Source: Myxococcales bacterium
GTDB taxonomy: Bacteria; Myxococcota_A; UBA9042
Length of the DNA stretch: 40,566 nucleotides
Assembly: GCA_009692465.1 (NCBI GenBank)
Contig: SHZD01000031.1
Coordinates: 1 to 40,566 of the forward strand
Direction of reading: 5' to 3'
Positions 1-10,400 of the stretch are shown in pieces. A program made the translations under genes and the position numbers. Every line of letters starts with the position of its first letter. Positions within the stretch are counted from its first letter, which is position 1. A model generated the notes under the pieces. The model ran no database searches. It had not been told where the DNA came from and saw only the letters and a program-made list of their open reading frames with translations.

Positions 1-149
1 ATCTATTGCGATCCGATAGGCTCCTAGCCAGTCAACTATTCTCAACTGTCCAAGAACTGCCCGGAGTGAATCCGTGCAGTTTCGGATAGTTGCCGCCGTC
101 TGGCCAGACGGCGCTAGGAGCGAGTCGGAATACTCCGACACGCTCCTAG
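1..149. mobile_element. Family A MITE-like repeat, copy 1 (left part lies outside the window)
   Basis: This stretch matches 38071-38219 over 149 bases without gaps, with about 10 differences, only two of them after position 40. It ends in a strong hairpin at 114-149: CTAGGAGCG, one A.A mismatch, GTCGGA, loop ATAC, then the complementary arm. A second palindrome (GCCGTCTGGCCAGACGGC) lies just before it at about 97-114. At 12-27 is a sequence like the right terminal repeat. The left terminal repeat, seen complete in copy 2, would lie about 60 bases before the window. No transposase is encoded, so it is a non-autonomous element. Confidence 0.75.
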
Positions 150-302
150 TCGGCAAAATTGGGCGAGGCCCCGGCCGACTGGCACTGGCAACCGCGGCAA
201 TTCTTCGGTGCCCGCTCGGTGTCGACTCCGTGCAGTTGCTCAAAATCGCTGGAAATGGTACGCATCGACGCTCTGGCGTCAGTCGCAAACGGACGGTAGT
301 GG
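150..302. other. Intergenic, no gene seen
   Basis: This interval lies between the family A repeat and the first gene. It presumably holds the promoter of that gene, but I cannot pick out a convincing -35/-10 pair. Reading frames across it look like GC-rich shadows. Confidence 0.4.
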
Positions 303-830
303 TTGGAAAAGAATCGGTATTCAAAAAGAGCGGTCGGCGCCGTGTTGGCGTTTGCAGTGGCGCTGGTCGTTGTTGGCGGCACCCTACTCGCCAACAGCGC
401 GCACGCAGTGCCGGTAGTCGGCGATTTCTACCTTGGCGGGGGCGCGCGATCGCTCGGCGGCACTCCGGGCGTTTCCAAAGAAGCCGACGTGCGCATGGCA
501 CTCACATTGGAAGCAGGCATCGACGATGTCGCGCTGATTCGCAAGTGGGGGATCGGCGTGCGCGCTGACGTCGGCCCCGAGACCAAGCGGGTGGCGGCAG
601 AAATTCGCTACGTTTTGTTCCAGTTCGTCAGCCTCAAAGTGCTCGCTGGCGCTGAATTGGGCCTGATCAGCACCAAGGGCAACTTGGATGGCAGCTTTGG
701 CGCCTTTGTCGGCAGTCGCTTGGTGCTTGGCTTTCCGTATCTGGGTGGGCAATTTGGCTTTTATCGCTCGCCAGGCGCCGCCGGGGTGGTGTCGTCGTCG
801 GCGATGTTGACCGGCGGCGTCAGCTTCTAG
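303..830 (+). CDS. Secreted small outer-membrane-like protein, function unknown (175 aa)
   Basis: I do not recognise a named family. Residues 1-35 form a signal peptide: a basic start (MEKNRYSKR), a hydrophobic stretch AVGAVLAFAVALVVVGGTLL, and an Ala-x-Ala type cleavage region near SAHAVP. The mature part alternates short hydrophobic beta-like segments with Gly turns (FYLGGGARSLGG, FGAFVGSRLVLGFPYLGGQFGFY), and the protein ends in Phe. Both features suggest a small beta-barrel or a periplasmic beta protein. The start is TTG, chosen because it gives a complete signal peptide; the Shine-Dalgarno sequence is weak. The aminotransferase gene follows after 13 bases on the same strand, so the two may be cotranscribed. 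Confidence 0.6.
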   Translation: MEKNRYSKRAVGAVLAFAVALVVVGGTLLANSAHAVPVVGDFYLGGGARSLGGTPGVSKEADVRMALTLEAGIDDVALIRKWGIGVRADVGPETKRVAAEIRYVLFQFVSLKVLAGAELGLISTKGNLDGSFGAFVGSRLVLGFPYLGGQFGFYRSPGAAGVVSSSAMLTGGVSF

Positions 831-843
831 ATTTCGGTAACCC

Positions 844-1998
844 GTGATTCCTATTATCATTCCCGTCTTTGGACCCGAAGAGCAGGCCGCCGCGGCCCAG
901 ACCATTGCCTCGGGCTGGGTGGTTCAGGGTCCGCAAGTGCAGGCGTTTGAGCAGGCCCTTGCTCAGGCGGTTCAGGCCGACCACGCGGTGGTCGTTTCTT
1001 CGGCAACTGCTGGTTTGCACTTGGCTTTGCAGGTGGCCGGCGTCAGCCGCGGCGACGACGTGCTGGTGCCGTCTCTGTCGTTTATCGCCACGACCAACGC
1101 GGTATGGATGGTCGGCGCCAATCCGGTTTTTGTAGACGTGGCCCCGGATTGCCCCAACATCACTGCGGAAACGCTCGCCGCCGCTTGGACTACCGGGACC
1201 CGAGCGGTCATCGCGGTCCATCAGCTCGGCTTGCCGCTGCAGCGAGCCGCAATTGCCGCGCTGTGCTCCGAACGGGGCGCGGTGCTGATTGACGATGCGG
1301 CCTGTGCCATCGGCAGCTTGCACCAAGGTGAACCGGTAGGCAAAGGTGCAGAATTAGCCGTTTTTTCCTTTCATCCGCGCAAAGTCATCACCACTGGCGA
1401 AGGCGGCGCTATCACGACCACCCGCGCCGATTGGGCGCAGCGCTTGCGGCTGCTGCGGCAGCACGGCATGACGGTGGCCCCTGCCGAACGCCACCAAACG
1501 GGGGCGACAGAAGTGTATGCCGAACCGGGCTGGAATTACCGGATGACCGACTTGCAGGCCGCGGTTGGCGTCGAGCAACTCAAGAAGTTGACAGCCATCG
1601 TCGATCGCCGGCGGCATTTGGCGCAACGGTACGACGAATTGCTGAGCGATGTCTGGGATGTGGCGCCGTTAGCTCCGCGCGCCGACGATGTATGGAACGC
1701 GCAAACCTATTGCCTGTGCGTGGCGCCGGACGGTCGCGATGCTGGGCCCGCCCTTGACACCAGCGCCCGCCGCAATCGCGTGCTTGCGTTCTTGCACGCG
1801 CGGCAAATCGGCGCACGTCGCGGCATTTTGGCCGCCCATTTGGAACCGGCGTGGCGCAATCACCCGCGCGGGGCGTTGCCGTGCAGCGAGGCGTGGGCGG
1901 CCCAGAGTCTGGCGTTGCCCTTGCATCATTACTTGACCGACGAGGAACAGCGCTACGTTGTCGAAACGCTGCGCGAAGCGTTGAACCAAGGTCGCTGA
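844..1998 (+). CDS. DegT/DnrJ/EryC1/StrS family PLP-dependent aminotransferase
   Basis: This is a fold-type I, PLP-dependent sugar aminotransferase of the kind that makes amino-deoxy sugars for surface polysaccharides; the sugar substrate cannot be told from the sequence. The family landmarks are in order: VSSATAGLHLAL (cofactor phosphate region, about residues 51-62), VLVPSLSFIATTNAV (73-87), the aspartate of LIDDAACAIGS (D150/D151) that contacts the pyridine nitrogen, and SFHPRKVITTGEGG, whose K180 is the Schiff-base lysine. The later GWNYRMTDLQAAVGVEQL segment is also typical. The length (384 aa) is normal. The start is GTG with a weak ribosome site. No glycosyltransferases or other polysaccharide genes are nearby, so the pathway is open. 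Confidence 0.9.
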   Translation: MIPIIIPVFGPEEQAAAAQTIASGWVVQGPQVQAFEQALAQAVQADHAVVVSSATAGLHLALQVAGVSRGDDVLVPSLSFIATTNAVWMVGANPVFVDVAPDCPNITAETLAAAWTTGTRAVIAVHQLGLPLQRAAIAALCSERGAVLIDDAACAIGSLHQGEPVGKGAELAVFSFHPRKVITTGEGGAITTTRADWAQRLRLLRQHGMTVAPAERHQTGATEVYAEPGWNYRMTDLQAAVGVEQLKKLTAIVDRRRHLAQRYDELLSDVWDVAPLAPRADDVWNAQTYCLCVAPDGRDAGPALDTSARRNRVLAFLHARQIGARRGILAAHLEPAWRNHPRGALPCSEAWAAQSLALPLHHYLTDEEQRYVVETLREALNQGR

Positions 1999-2036
1999 GC
2001 CAGAGCCAGAGCCTGTGCTGGGCCCTAACTAAGAAC

Positions 2037-2057
2037 TTGGGGGCGCGCCGCCCCCAA
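2037..2057 (+). terminator. Possible transcription-ending hairpin after the aminotransferase gene
   Basis: The arms TTGGGGGC and GCCCCCAA form a perfect 8-bp, GC-rich stem with a 5-base loop, 39 bases after the aminotransferase stop codon. There is no T-run after it, so it is not a textbook intrinsic terminator. It could end transcripts in a GC-rich genome or protect the 3' end. Confidence 0.4.
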
Positions 2058-2232
2058 ACCCCGGCGGTGGTCCGCAGCTGCGACCCACATTCCACATGCC
2101 GCTCAAGAAGTTTCATGCATCGTGGGTGCCGATTTGGCAGCATGCGGAACTCGCTAGAGGCTCGACTGAGTGCAGGCCAAAACCAGAAAAATCTGGCGGC
2201 GACTTGGCGTTAGCTGCGTCAGCGTGCATTCT

Positions 2233-4446
2233 ATGCCGATGCGCTCTCGGTTGGTTGCAGAAATTGCGGCACTTGGATTCACGGTTGCGGCGGCGGCGCT
2301 GCCTACGGTCGCTGCCGGACAATCGCCAGCGGGCTGGGTCGAGCATCCAAAAATCTCTAGTCGTATCAGCCAGTTTGTCGCGATCCACCGCGAGCAGCCG
2401 CAGCAAGCCCGGTGCTGGGCGGCGACCAACGGCATCGATCTGGATGTGCACGGTCGCGTGCTGGTCGAAGTCCGAATGGCAGCAAATCCGCAGAGTGAGC
2501 CAGCGCTTAGCGCCAAAGTGCACGCAACTGGGGCAGCGCTAATCCATCGCGGCAGCGATCGGTTGGATGTGCGGGCGACGCCGCAGCAGATTGCTCAGTT
2601 GGCGACTCACACGGAGTTTACCTGGCTGGGCTCGCCATTGGCGCCAATTGCGCTGTCGCAGACGTTTTCCGCGGGCTGCAAGGCGATCGGCGCCGACGTT
2701 TTTCACTGCGCGGCAAAAACGGGCAGTGGTGTCAAAATTGCGGTTGTAGATAGTAATTTCGACAAGTGGGCGTCCGCAATCGCCACCGGCGACTTGCCCA
2801 ATACCGAGGGTGCACCGCCCAATATTGGCAGCGCCCATGGCACCGCTTGCGCCGAAGTGATCGCCGATTTGGCGCCCGGCGCGACGGTAATACCGGTGGC
2901 AGTCAACAGTGTAGCCGCGCTGCAGGCATGGGTTGCGCAAACGCTGGCAGGCTCGTCCATTGCCATTGTTCACAGCGCCGTTGGCTGGTTTGGCGAGTCG
3001 TTCGGCGATGGCAAAGGCGCTGTATGTCAAGCTGTTTCCGCAGGAGTCGGCGCTAGCAGGGTATGGGTGGCGGCCGCCGGCAACATGGCGGCAGGCAAGC
3101 TGTGGACAGACCTGTGGCGGGATGACAACAAGGACGGCTGGCTGGAATTTGCGCCAGGCGCGGCCAGCAACGAGTTTGAAATGCCGGTGGCCGGCCCTGT
3201 GCAGGTGATTTTAGACTGGGACGCCTACCCGACAACCGCAACGGATCTGGACTTGCAGGTGTGCCGGGTTCTGCCTAAGGACTGCTCGCCGGTTGCAGTA
3301 TCGACTGGCATTCAAGACGGCAGTCAACCGCCGGTGGAAGCGCTCATCGTGCAAGTGTCGGTAACCGGTGTCTACGCCGTGCGGGTCAAGCACAAGAGCG
3401 GACCTATGCCGACCGGTGTTCGCGTCCAGTTACCTAATTATTATGGAATGTTGCAACACTACCGAACGGACCACACCTTGGTCGACCCGGCGAACTGTGC
3501 CGAGGCGTTGGTGATTGCGGCGATTGCGGTGGATGGCTATGGCAACGGCCTACCTGAGGCGGCGAGCTCTCAGGGACCTACCGCCGACGGACGGCCCAAA
3601 CCAGATATCGGGGCACCGTCAGGGGTGGCGACATCCGTGGTCGATTACTTCGAAGGGACATCGGCCGCTGCCGCCCACGTTTCGGGCGCCGTGGCGCTAT
3701 GGATGAGCCAATCTGGCCTCGATGCCAAACAAGCGGCCGCTCAACTGCTACTTGCCGCTGTGCCGCGCCCTGCGACTACCGCCCCGGATTTGCTCAGCGG
3801 CGCCGGTCGCTTGAATTTGCCGGTCGCCAAGGCAGGCGTTCCCTGCTTGCCAGGCGAATTGCTGACCTGTAGCTTGGCGTGCGGCAGCAAGAGTACCGCA
3901 CTATGCGACGCCAACTGCCACATTGGTCAATGCTTTGTGCCATTTGAGACCTGCGACAGTACCGACGAAAACTGCAATGGCCAGACCGATGAAGGGTTTG
4001 CCTGCAAGATTGGCGCTCAGGGGCCTTGCTACACGCCATGCGGCACGACGGGAATCCACCAGTGCACCAAGGCGTGTGCATGGGCCGGTTGCGTGCCGCC
4101 CGCCGAAGTGTGCAACGGCAGCGACGACAACTGTGATGGCCACATTGATGAAGGCTTCAGTTGCACACCGGGAGCAGAACAGGCGTGTAGCGTCGGTGGG
4201 TTGGAAGGGTTTGCCCGCTGCAGCTCTGCCTGCGCCTGGCAAGCCTGCGTCGCCAATGAGGTTTGCAACGGCAAAGATGACAACGGCGACGGCTTAGTGG
4301 ACGAAGAACTGGCGTGCCCGGTGCCACAGGCCAAGTGCAGCGCGACCCCGGTGGCCGGTTCTCGATCGCGATGGTTGGTACTGCTGATCATGGCTGCGCT
4401 AGCCGTAGGCACCGTGAGCCTGAGGCGCGTTCGCGATGCCCACTAA
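2233..4446 (+). CDS. Secreted subtilisin-like (S8) serine protease with MopE-type Cys repeats and a C-terminal membrane tail
   Basis: Exported peptidase of the subtilase family. Numbering from ATG 2233, the triad is D173 (VKIAVVDSNFD), H202 (GSAHGTACAEV) and S477 (GTSAAAAHVSGAVALW). An upstream in-frame GTG at 2170 exists, but the ATG gives a clean signal peptide (MPMRSRLVAEIAALGFTVAA, cleavage near VAAGQ). After the catalytic domain come three copies of the MopE-like motif C(N/D)xxD(D/E)NCxGxxDEG (about residues 575-700); these are Cys- and Asp-rich and are thought to bind metal. The end is a hydrophobic span followed by RRVRDAH, like a surface-sorting or anchoring tail. The next gene starts 11 bases before this stop, so the two are translationally linked. 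The natural substrate is unknown. Confidence 0.88.
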   Translation: MPMRSRLVAEIAALGFTVAAAALPTVAAGQSPAGWVEHPKISSRISQFVAIHREQPQQARCWAATNGIDLDVHGRVLVEVRMAANPQSEPALSAKVHATGAALIHRGSDRLDVRATPQQIAQLATHTEFTWLGSPLAPIALSQTFSAGCKAIGADVFHCAAKTGSGVKIAVVDSNFDKWASAIATGDLPNTEGAPPNIGSAHGTACAEVIADLAPGATVIPVAVNSVAALQAWVAQTLAGSSIAIVHSAVGWFGESFGDGKGAVCQAVSAGVGASRVWVAAAGNMAAGKLWTDLWRDDNKDGWLEFAPGAASNEFEMPVAGPVQVILDWDAYPTTATDLDLQVCRVLPKDCSPVAVSTGIQDGSQPPVEALIVQVSVTGVYAVRVKHKSGPMPTGVRVQLPNYYGMLQHYRTDHTLVDPANCAEALVIAAIAVDGYGNGLPEAASSQGPTADGRPKPDIGAPSGVATSVVDYFEGTSAAAAHVSGAVALWMSQSGLDAKQAAAQLLLAAVPRPATTAPDLLSGAGRLNLPVAKAGVPCLPGELLTCSLACGSKSTALCDANCHIGQCFVPFETCDSTDENCNGQTDEGFACKIGAQGPCYTPCGTTGIHQCTKACAWAGCVPPAEVCNGSDDNCDGHIDEGFSCTPGAEQACSVGGLEGFARCSSACAWQACVANEVCNGKDDNGDGLVDEELACPVPQAKCSATPVAGSRSRWLVLLIMAALAVGTVSLRRVRDAH

Positions 4447-7400
4447 CAATCCGACGGTTCAGCGCAGCCTGCTTGGACTGTTTGTGATGATGGCGGCGTG
4501 GGCGCTGGGATGTAGCGAAAACAAGACGGCTGCGCTGTCAGGGGCGAGCGCCGCCACTTCGGGCGGCGACGCCACGGTGGACGGGGCCGTTGGTCTCGGC
4601 GATGTGGCGGTGGCCAAAGCGGATAGTGCGGCAGTGTCCGAGAGCGTTGACGATGGGCCGGTCGACACCGGTGGCGCGATTTTAGACCAGCCCGATGCGG
4701 GGGGCGCGCCAGAACTAGTTGATCTAATTGATCTACCTCCAAATCAGGACTCCACCACGACCGACGGCATCAGCGCCGAATTGCCAGCCACCGCTTCGCC
4801 CTGTGCGCAAAATAGCGATTGCCCACCGCCAACAGAACCGTGTCTGGAAGCGCGCTGCGAAGCCAAAACCGCGACTTGCAAAGCCGTTTTCGTGATCGAC
4901 GGCAGCCTATGCAGCGATAGTGAGCCGTGCACAGTCGGCGACAGCTGCCAAAAAGGCGCCTGCGTGGCCGGCAAGCTGGGCTGTGGCTGCAAAACCGCTA
5001 AGGACTGCGGGCTGTTTGACGACGGCAATCTGTGCAACGGCCAATGGATCTGTGATTTGACCGCGAACCCTTCGGTGTGTGCGTCCAAGCCGGGCAGCAA
5101 GGTCACCTGTCCAGCCAGCACTTCACCGTGCAGCGCCCCTGTCTGCAACCCTGTCAGCGGCGCCTGTGATGTCACCGCAGTCGGCGACGGCAGCGTGTGC
5201 GAAGACGGCAAGGCCTGCACCAGCGGCGACACGTGCGGCGGTGGCCTATGCATCGGCGGTCCAGATGCGTGCCTATGCAAAAAGAACAGCGACTGCACCG
5301 ACGATGGCGATGCCTGCAACGGCTTGCCGTACTGCGACAAAAGCGAACTGCCGTGGTCGTGCAAACTCAATCCGGGCACCGTCTTGACCTGTAGCCCGGC
5401 CAGCGACACTGCGTGCCTCAAGAACACCTGCAACGCCCTCACCGGCACTTGTGGATTGCTCGCCACCAACAGCGGCGGCGCCTGTCAAGACGGCGACAGC
5501 TGCACAGTCAACGATCTGTGCGCCCAAGGCCTGTGCACACCGGGGACCAGCAAGTGCGGCTGTGTGATCAACAGTGATTGCGCCAAGTTAGACGACGGCA
5601 ATGGGTGCAACGGCAGCCTGTTTTGCAACGTCATGGTCACGCCGCACGTGTGCCAAACCAATCCGGCGACCGTAGTCGTGTGCCCCACAGCCGCCGACAG
5701 CGCCTGCAAAGCCAACCAGTGCGACCCCAAGTCGGCTAAGTGCGGATTCGTCCTGGCTAAAGACAGCTCACCTTGTGACGACGGCAACCCGTGCACCAGT
5801 GGCGATGGCTGTGACGGCGGCGCGTGCATCGGCGGCACCAAAGTGTGCTCGTGCGCAACGACCGCCGATTGCGCGGCGAGCGACGACGGCGATCTGTGCA
5901 ATGGCACGCTGTTTTGCAACAAGAGCAAGCTGCCGTATCAGTGTGAAATCAATCCGCAAAGCCTGGTTACCTGCCCTAGCGTCGGCGACACCGCGTGTCT
6001 AAAGAACAGTTGCGTCAAGGCGTCGGGCCAGTGCGCGCCCCAAGCGATCAATGCCAGTGGCGCCTGTGATGCCGATGGGCAGCCGTGCACCGGTGACGAC
6101 CACTGTCAGTTTGGCCTATGCGTAGCTGGGACCAACACCTGCCTATGCAAACAAGACAGCGATTGCAAGAGCTTCGAGGACGGCAACGCCTGCAACGGCA
6201 GCCTGTTTTGCGACAAGATGGCCGGCAAATGCGTGGTCAATCCCAACACGGTGGTGGTGTGCAGCCCGGCCAACGACACGTTTTGTCTGGCTAATTCTTG
6301 CATACCGCTCAGCGGCACCTGCGCGCTGCAGCCGCGCAATCAGGGCCAAACCTGCGACGCCGACGCCAATCCGTGTACCGCGGGCGATAGTTGCGACAAG
6401 GGCGTGTGTAGTGTCGGCACCAACACCTGCACCTGCCAAACCACTAGCAACTGCACGGGTTTTGAGGACGGCAATGCGTGCAACGGCTCGTTATTTTGCG
6501 ACAAGACCAAAGTGCCCTTTGTGTGCGCCGTCAATCCGGCCACGGTCATTGAGTGCGGCACTGGTTCGCCGCCCGCCTGTCAGAAAAACCAATGCAACCC
6601 CAAAATGGGCAAGTGTGAGTACATCGCTGTAACGGACTATATCGGCTGTGACGACGGCCAAATCTGCACCGTCGGCGACGTGTGCACGGCCGGCAAGTGC
6701 GCGCCCGGGGCTAACTTGTGCCAGTGCGTAAAAGACCTGGATTGCGCACCTTTGGAGGATGGCAATAGCTGCAATGGCAGCTTGTATTGCGACAAGTCCA
6801 AAGCGCCATTTTTATGCAAAGTGTTGCCGATAAGCGTAGTTGTGTGCAATAGCGCCCAAGACTTGCCGTGCGTAAAGGCCGTGTGCCAGAGCCAAACGGG
6901 GGCCTGCAGCTTGGCGCCCGTGGCGGTGGGTGCGGCATGCAATGACGACAACGCCTGCACCGGCAACGACGCTTGCGCCAATGGCGATTGCAACGGCAAT
7001 ATACTGATATGCAACGATAATAATGCCTGCAGTGTCGATCTGTGTGATGCTATCGACGGCTGCCTTGGCGAAATCAATGCAGCAGCCGCCTGCGACGACA
7101 GCAACGGGTGCACCGTCGACGCTTGCGATGCCAAACAGGGGTGCAGCCATAGTGCGGTCAGCGATGGATTGGCTTGCAGTGACAACAATCCGTGCACTAT
7201 CAGCGACAGTTGCGGCAAGGGCGCGTGCGCGGGTCAAAAAGGCGGCAGTTGTGATGACGGCAATCCGTGCACTGACGACACCTGCGCCCCTACAGGCAAG
7301 TCGTGCAGCCACATCGACAATTCAGCGCCGTGCGCCAATGGCCGTTCGTGCAGCCAAGGCCGCTGTGGCGGCTGTCAGGCGTGGTTTCGGGTGGTGCGCA

Positions 7401-10400
7401 AAAGCTGCGCCGAGGTGTTGTTGACGACCGGAACCAAAGCCGGGGTGGCTAAAGCGTGCGAATGGGTCGGCACCAAGCGCAAAGAGGAGCTACAGGCCGC
7501 GATCGTGCTCACCGATGGCCGCTTGCTGGCCGTTGGCGCGGCCGGCGCGGACAATGTGCAGGCGACTCAAGGTTGGGCGGTCTGGCATTCGCCAAGTGGC
7601 GTTCATCTGGCAGAAAACGTCTATGGAGTAGCGGGATTAGATCGTTTCCTTGGGGCAGCACCGGCTCCCGCGGCAGGAGCGTGGTTGGTAGGCGCGTCGC
7701 AGGGACAAGGTGCGGTCCTGCGGCCATGGCTGGTGCGGGTAGATGCCAGTGGAACGCAACTATCCCAACAACTTCTGGCGCCACCGCTGGGCACACTGGC
7801 TACCGACAAAGGTAGTTTTGATGGCGCAACAGCGATGGCCGATGGCGGGGTCGTCGCGGTAGGTAGCATCGAAAATGCCAGCAATGGCAGCGCGGATGCG
7901 GTCGTCGCTCGCTTTGATGGACAGGGCAAGCTGCTGTGGTCCAGCGTGTTTGGCAAGGAGTCGTCGGCGCAAACGCCTCAAATCGATAGGCTTTTGGCGG
8001 TAGTCGCCTTGGCGGGCAACGCCGGGATCGTGGCTGCCGGTCACCGTGGCATCGTCAACGCGCCCGCTCAGCAACACGATGGCTGGCTGTTGCGGCTCAC
8101 CACCGATGGCCAGAGCTTGTGGTCCAAGACTTTTGGCGGCAAAACTTGGGACGCCTTGGGTGGCGTGACTCAGGCGGCCAATGGCGATTTGCTGGCGGTG
8201 GGGACCACGGCCAAGGCCACTTCAGCAGCGGCGGGCGAGGGTTGGTTGCTCAGGGTTTCGACTCAAGGTACGTTGCTCCAGCAAACCCAAGTTGCCGGCA
8301 GTCACGACGATGCGCTGCACACGGTCACCGAATTGCCCGGCGGCGACCTGCTGACTGGCGGCACTCAATCCATTAATTTTACAGGAAATTCTGGCTGGAC
8401 CAGCTATGACCGCGGCAACGGTTGGGCCGTTCGTTTGGCCGCCAACGGCAGTGTCAAATGGCAGCGCTCGTTTGACCAACATGGCGACGATCGCCTGCGC
8501 GGCGGTGCTGTTTTGCCCGGCGGCGACTTGTTTCTGGTCGGCGACACCCGCGGCCCGCTGGCGACCAGTGCCCAAGATCCCGACTACTCGGACGGCTTTG
8601 CCCTGCGGGTCGATGCCCAAAGCGGTGAAAGTTCATGTTCTTGTGGTTTTTTCACCGATTTACCCACCAACGACGTCGCCAGTCAACTCTCCGCCGCGAC
8701 CACGTTGACCTCAGATGGTGTCGTCGCGGTCGGCGGCTGGATGGCGAGCAATGGCCTACTGGACGGCTGGCTGCGCGCAGTGGAGGCCGATGGAACGGTG
8801 CGCTGGAACCACGTGCTGGATCGCCAGGGCAGCGATCAACTCTGGGGTGTCGCCAAGAGCCCACAGGGCATTTTGGCGGTCGGCGAGACGACCTCGCTCG
8901 GTTCGGGCAAGCGCGACGGCTGGCTGGTGCTTTTCGACGACGTTGGCAAAATTGTCGCCGATTTCACCGCGGGCGGCGCCGAGGACGACTGGCTTAACGC
9001 GGCGGCCCCATTACCTGGGGGTGGTTTCGTCGCTGCGGGCGGCAGTTTTACGGCCAGCGTAGGCAAGGACGACGGCTGGTTGGTGGCCATCGGGCCAGAC
9101 AACAAGGTGTTGTGGGAATACCGGTTTGGTACGGCCGGCTCGGACCAATTCAAGGGCGTAACTGTGGTCGGCAGCGGCAATTCGGCGCGCATTCTTGCCG
9201 TTGGTTTTGGCAAAACCGCGGCTGGCGATGAACAAATTGCCGCCGTACTCGACATGCAAGGCAAAGTACAAACGGGCAAGTCTGGTCAACTTTTGGCGTA
9301 TTCCATGCACGAAGCCAAGAGCAACTACGACAGAGTGTTCGCTGTGGCGGCGCGATTGGACGGCAGCGCGTGGGCGCCGGCCCTGTTAACTGCCTTGAAT
9401 CAACTGGCAATCGTGCGCTTTGACGGTGCTGGCGAGCGGCAATTGCCGATTGCGCTCAACTATCACCCGTTAAAGGTCCCGGCGCAGGCGATCGTCATCT
9501 TGCCCGATGGCGGCGCCCTGATGGCAGGCCACCAGGGTCCCTATGCCGACGGATCGGAAATAGCCTCTGCGTGGCGGGTTGACGCCGCTGGGGCGGTAGT
9601 GGCTTGGCCCAGCCATCTGCTGACGGCGTTGGCTGGCAAAGACTCCAACAATGGCATTAATTCTGTATCATTGCGCGGCCTGATTGTCACCGCAGCCGGC
9701 AGCGTCATCGCCACTGGCACCCGCACCGACGCCGTGGCCAAGTCCACCACTGGTTTGGTGGTGCGCATCGACCCCGGCACTGGGTTGATCGCCACCACCG
9801 CCATCAACACGGCCTGCGAAAACTGGCGCTGCGACGCGACCTTGCACGCCCGCAAGTCGCATCTTCCGCAACTATGCGACGACGCCAAGCTGTGTACCAG
9901 CGGCGAATCGTGCTCCGCGGGCGCCTGCGTTCACGCGCCCAAATTGTCCTGTGACGACGGCAGTCCCTGCACCACAGACACCTGTATCGACAACCGCGGT
10001 TGCCAGTATGCGGCGGCGGCCGAGGGGCTTAGCTGCACCGCTTCGACGCTGTGCGCGGCAGGCAATTGCGGCATGTGCACAGTTGACGAGGTCAGTTGGC
10101 CCGATCCCACTGGTCACGTGGGCGTAGCCGGGGCGACGGCGGCGGTCGGCGGCGGTTGGTGGCTCGCTGGCAATTTGGCCAAGAGCAAGCTGGTTGGCCC
10201 CTATACCGGCGCTTGGTGGCGTTTGGATGCCAGTGGCGCCGTGGTGGCCTCGGGCTCCGCTGCGGCCAACACCAATGATTTTCTTATCCAGCCGGTGGCG
10301 ATGGACAACGGTGGCGCGTGGCTGGCTGGCATCAGCAAGGACCAGACCGTAGGCGGCGCGGACAAGAGCTGGCTGGTGCAGGTCGATGCCCAAGGTATGG

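Noticed and set aside
2233-4446. Copper-binding MopE protein
   Set aside because: Only the short CNGxDDNCDG motif is shared; the body is a subtilase.
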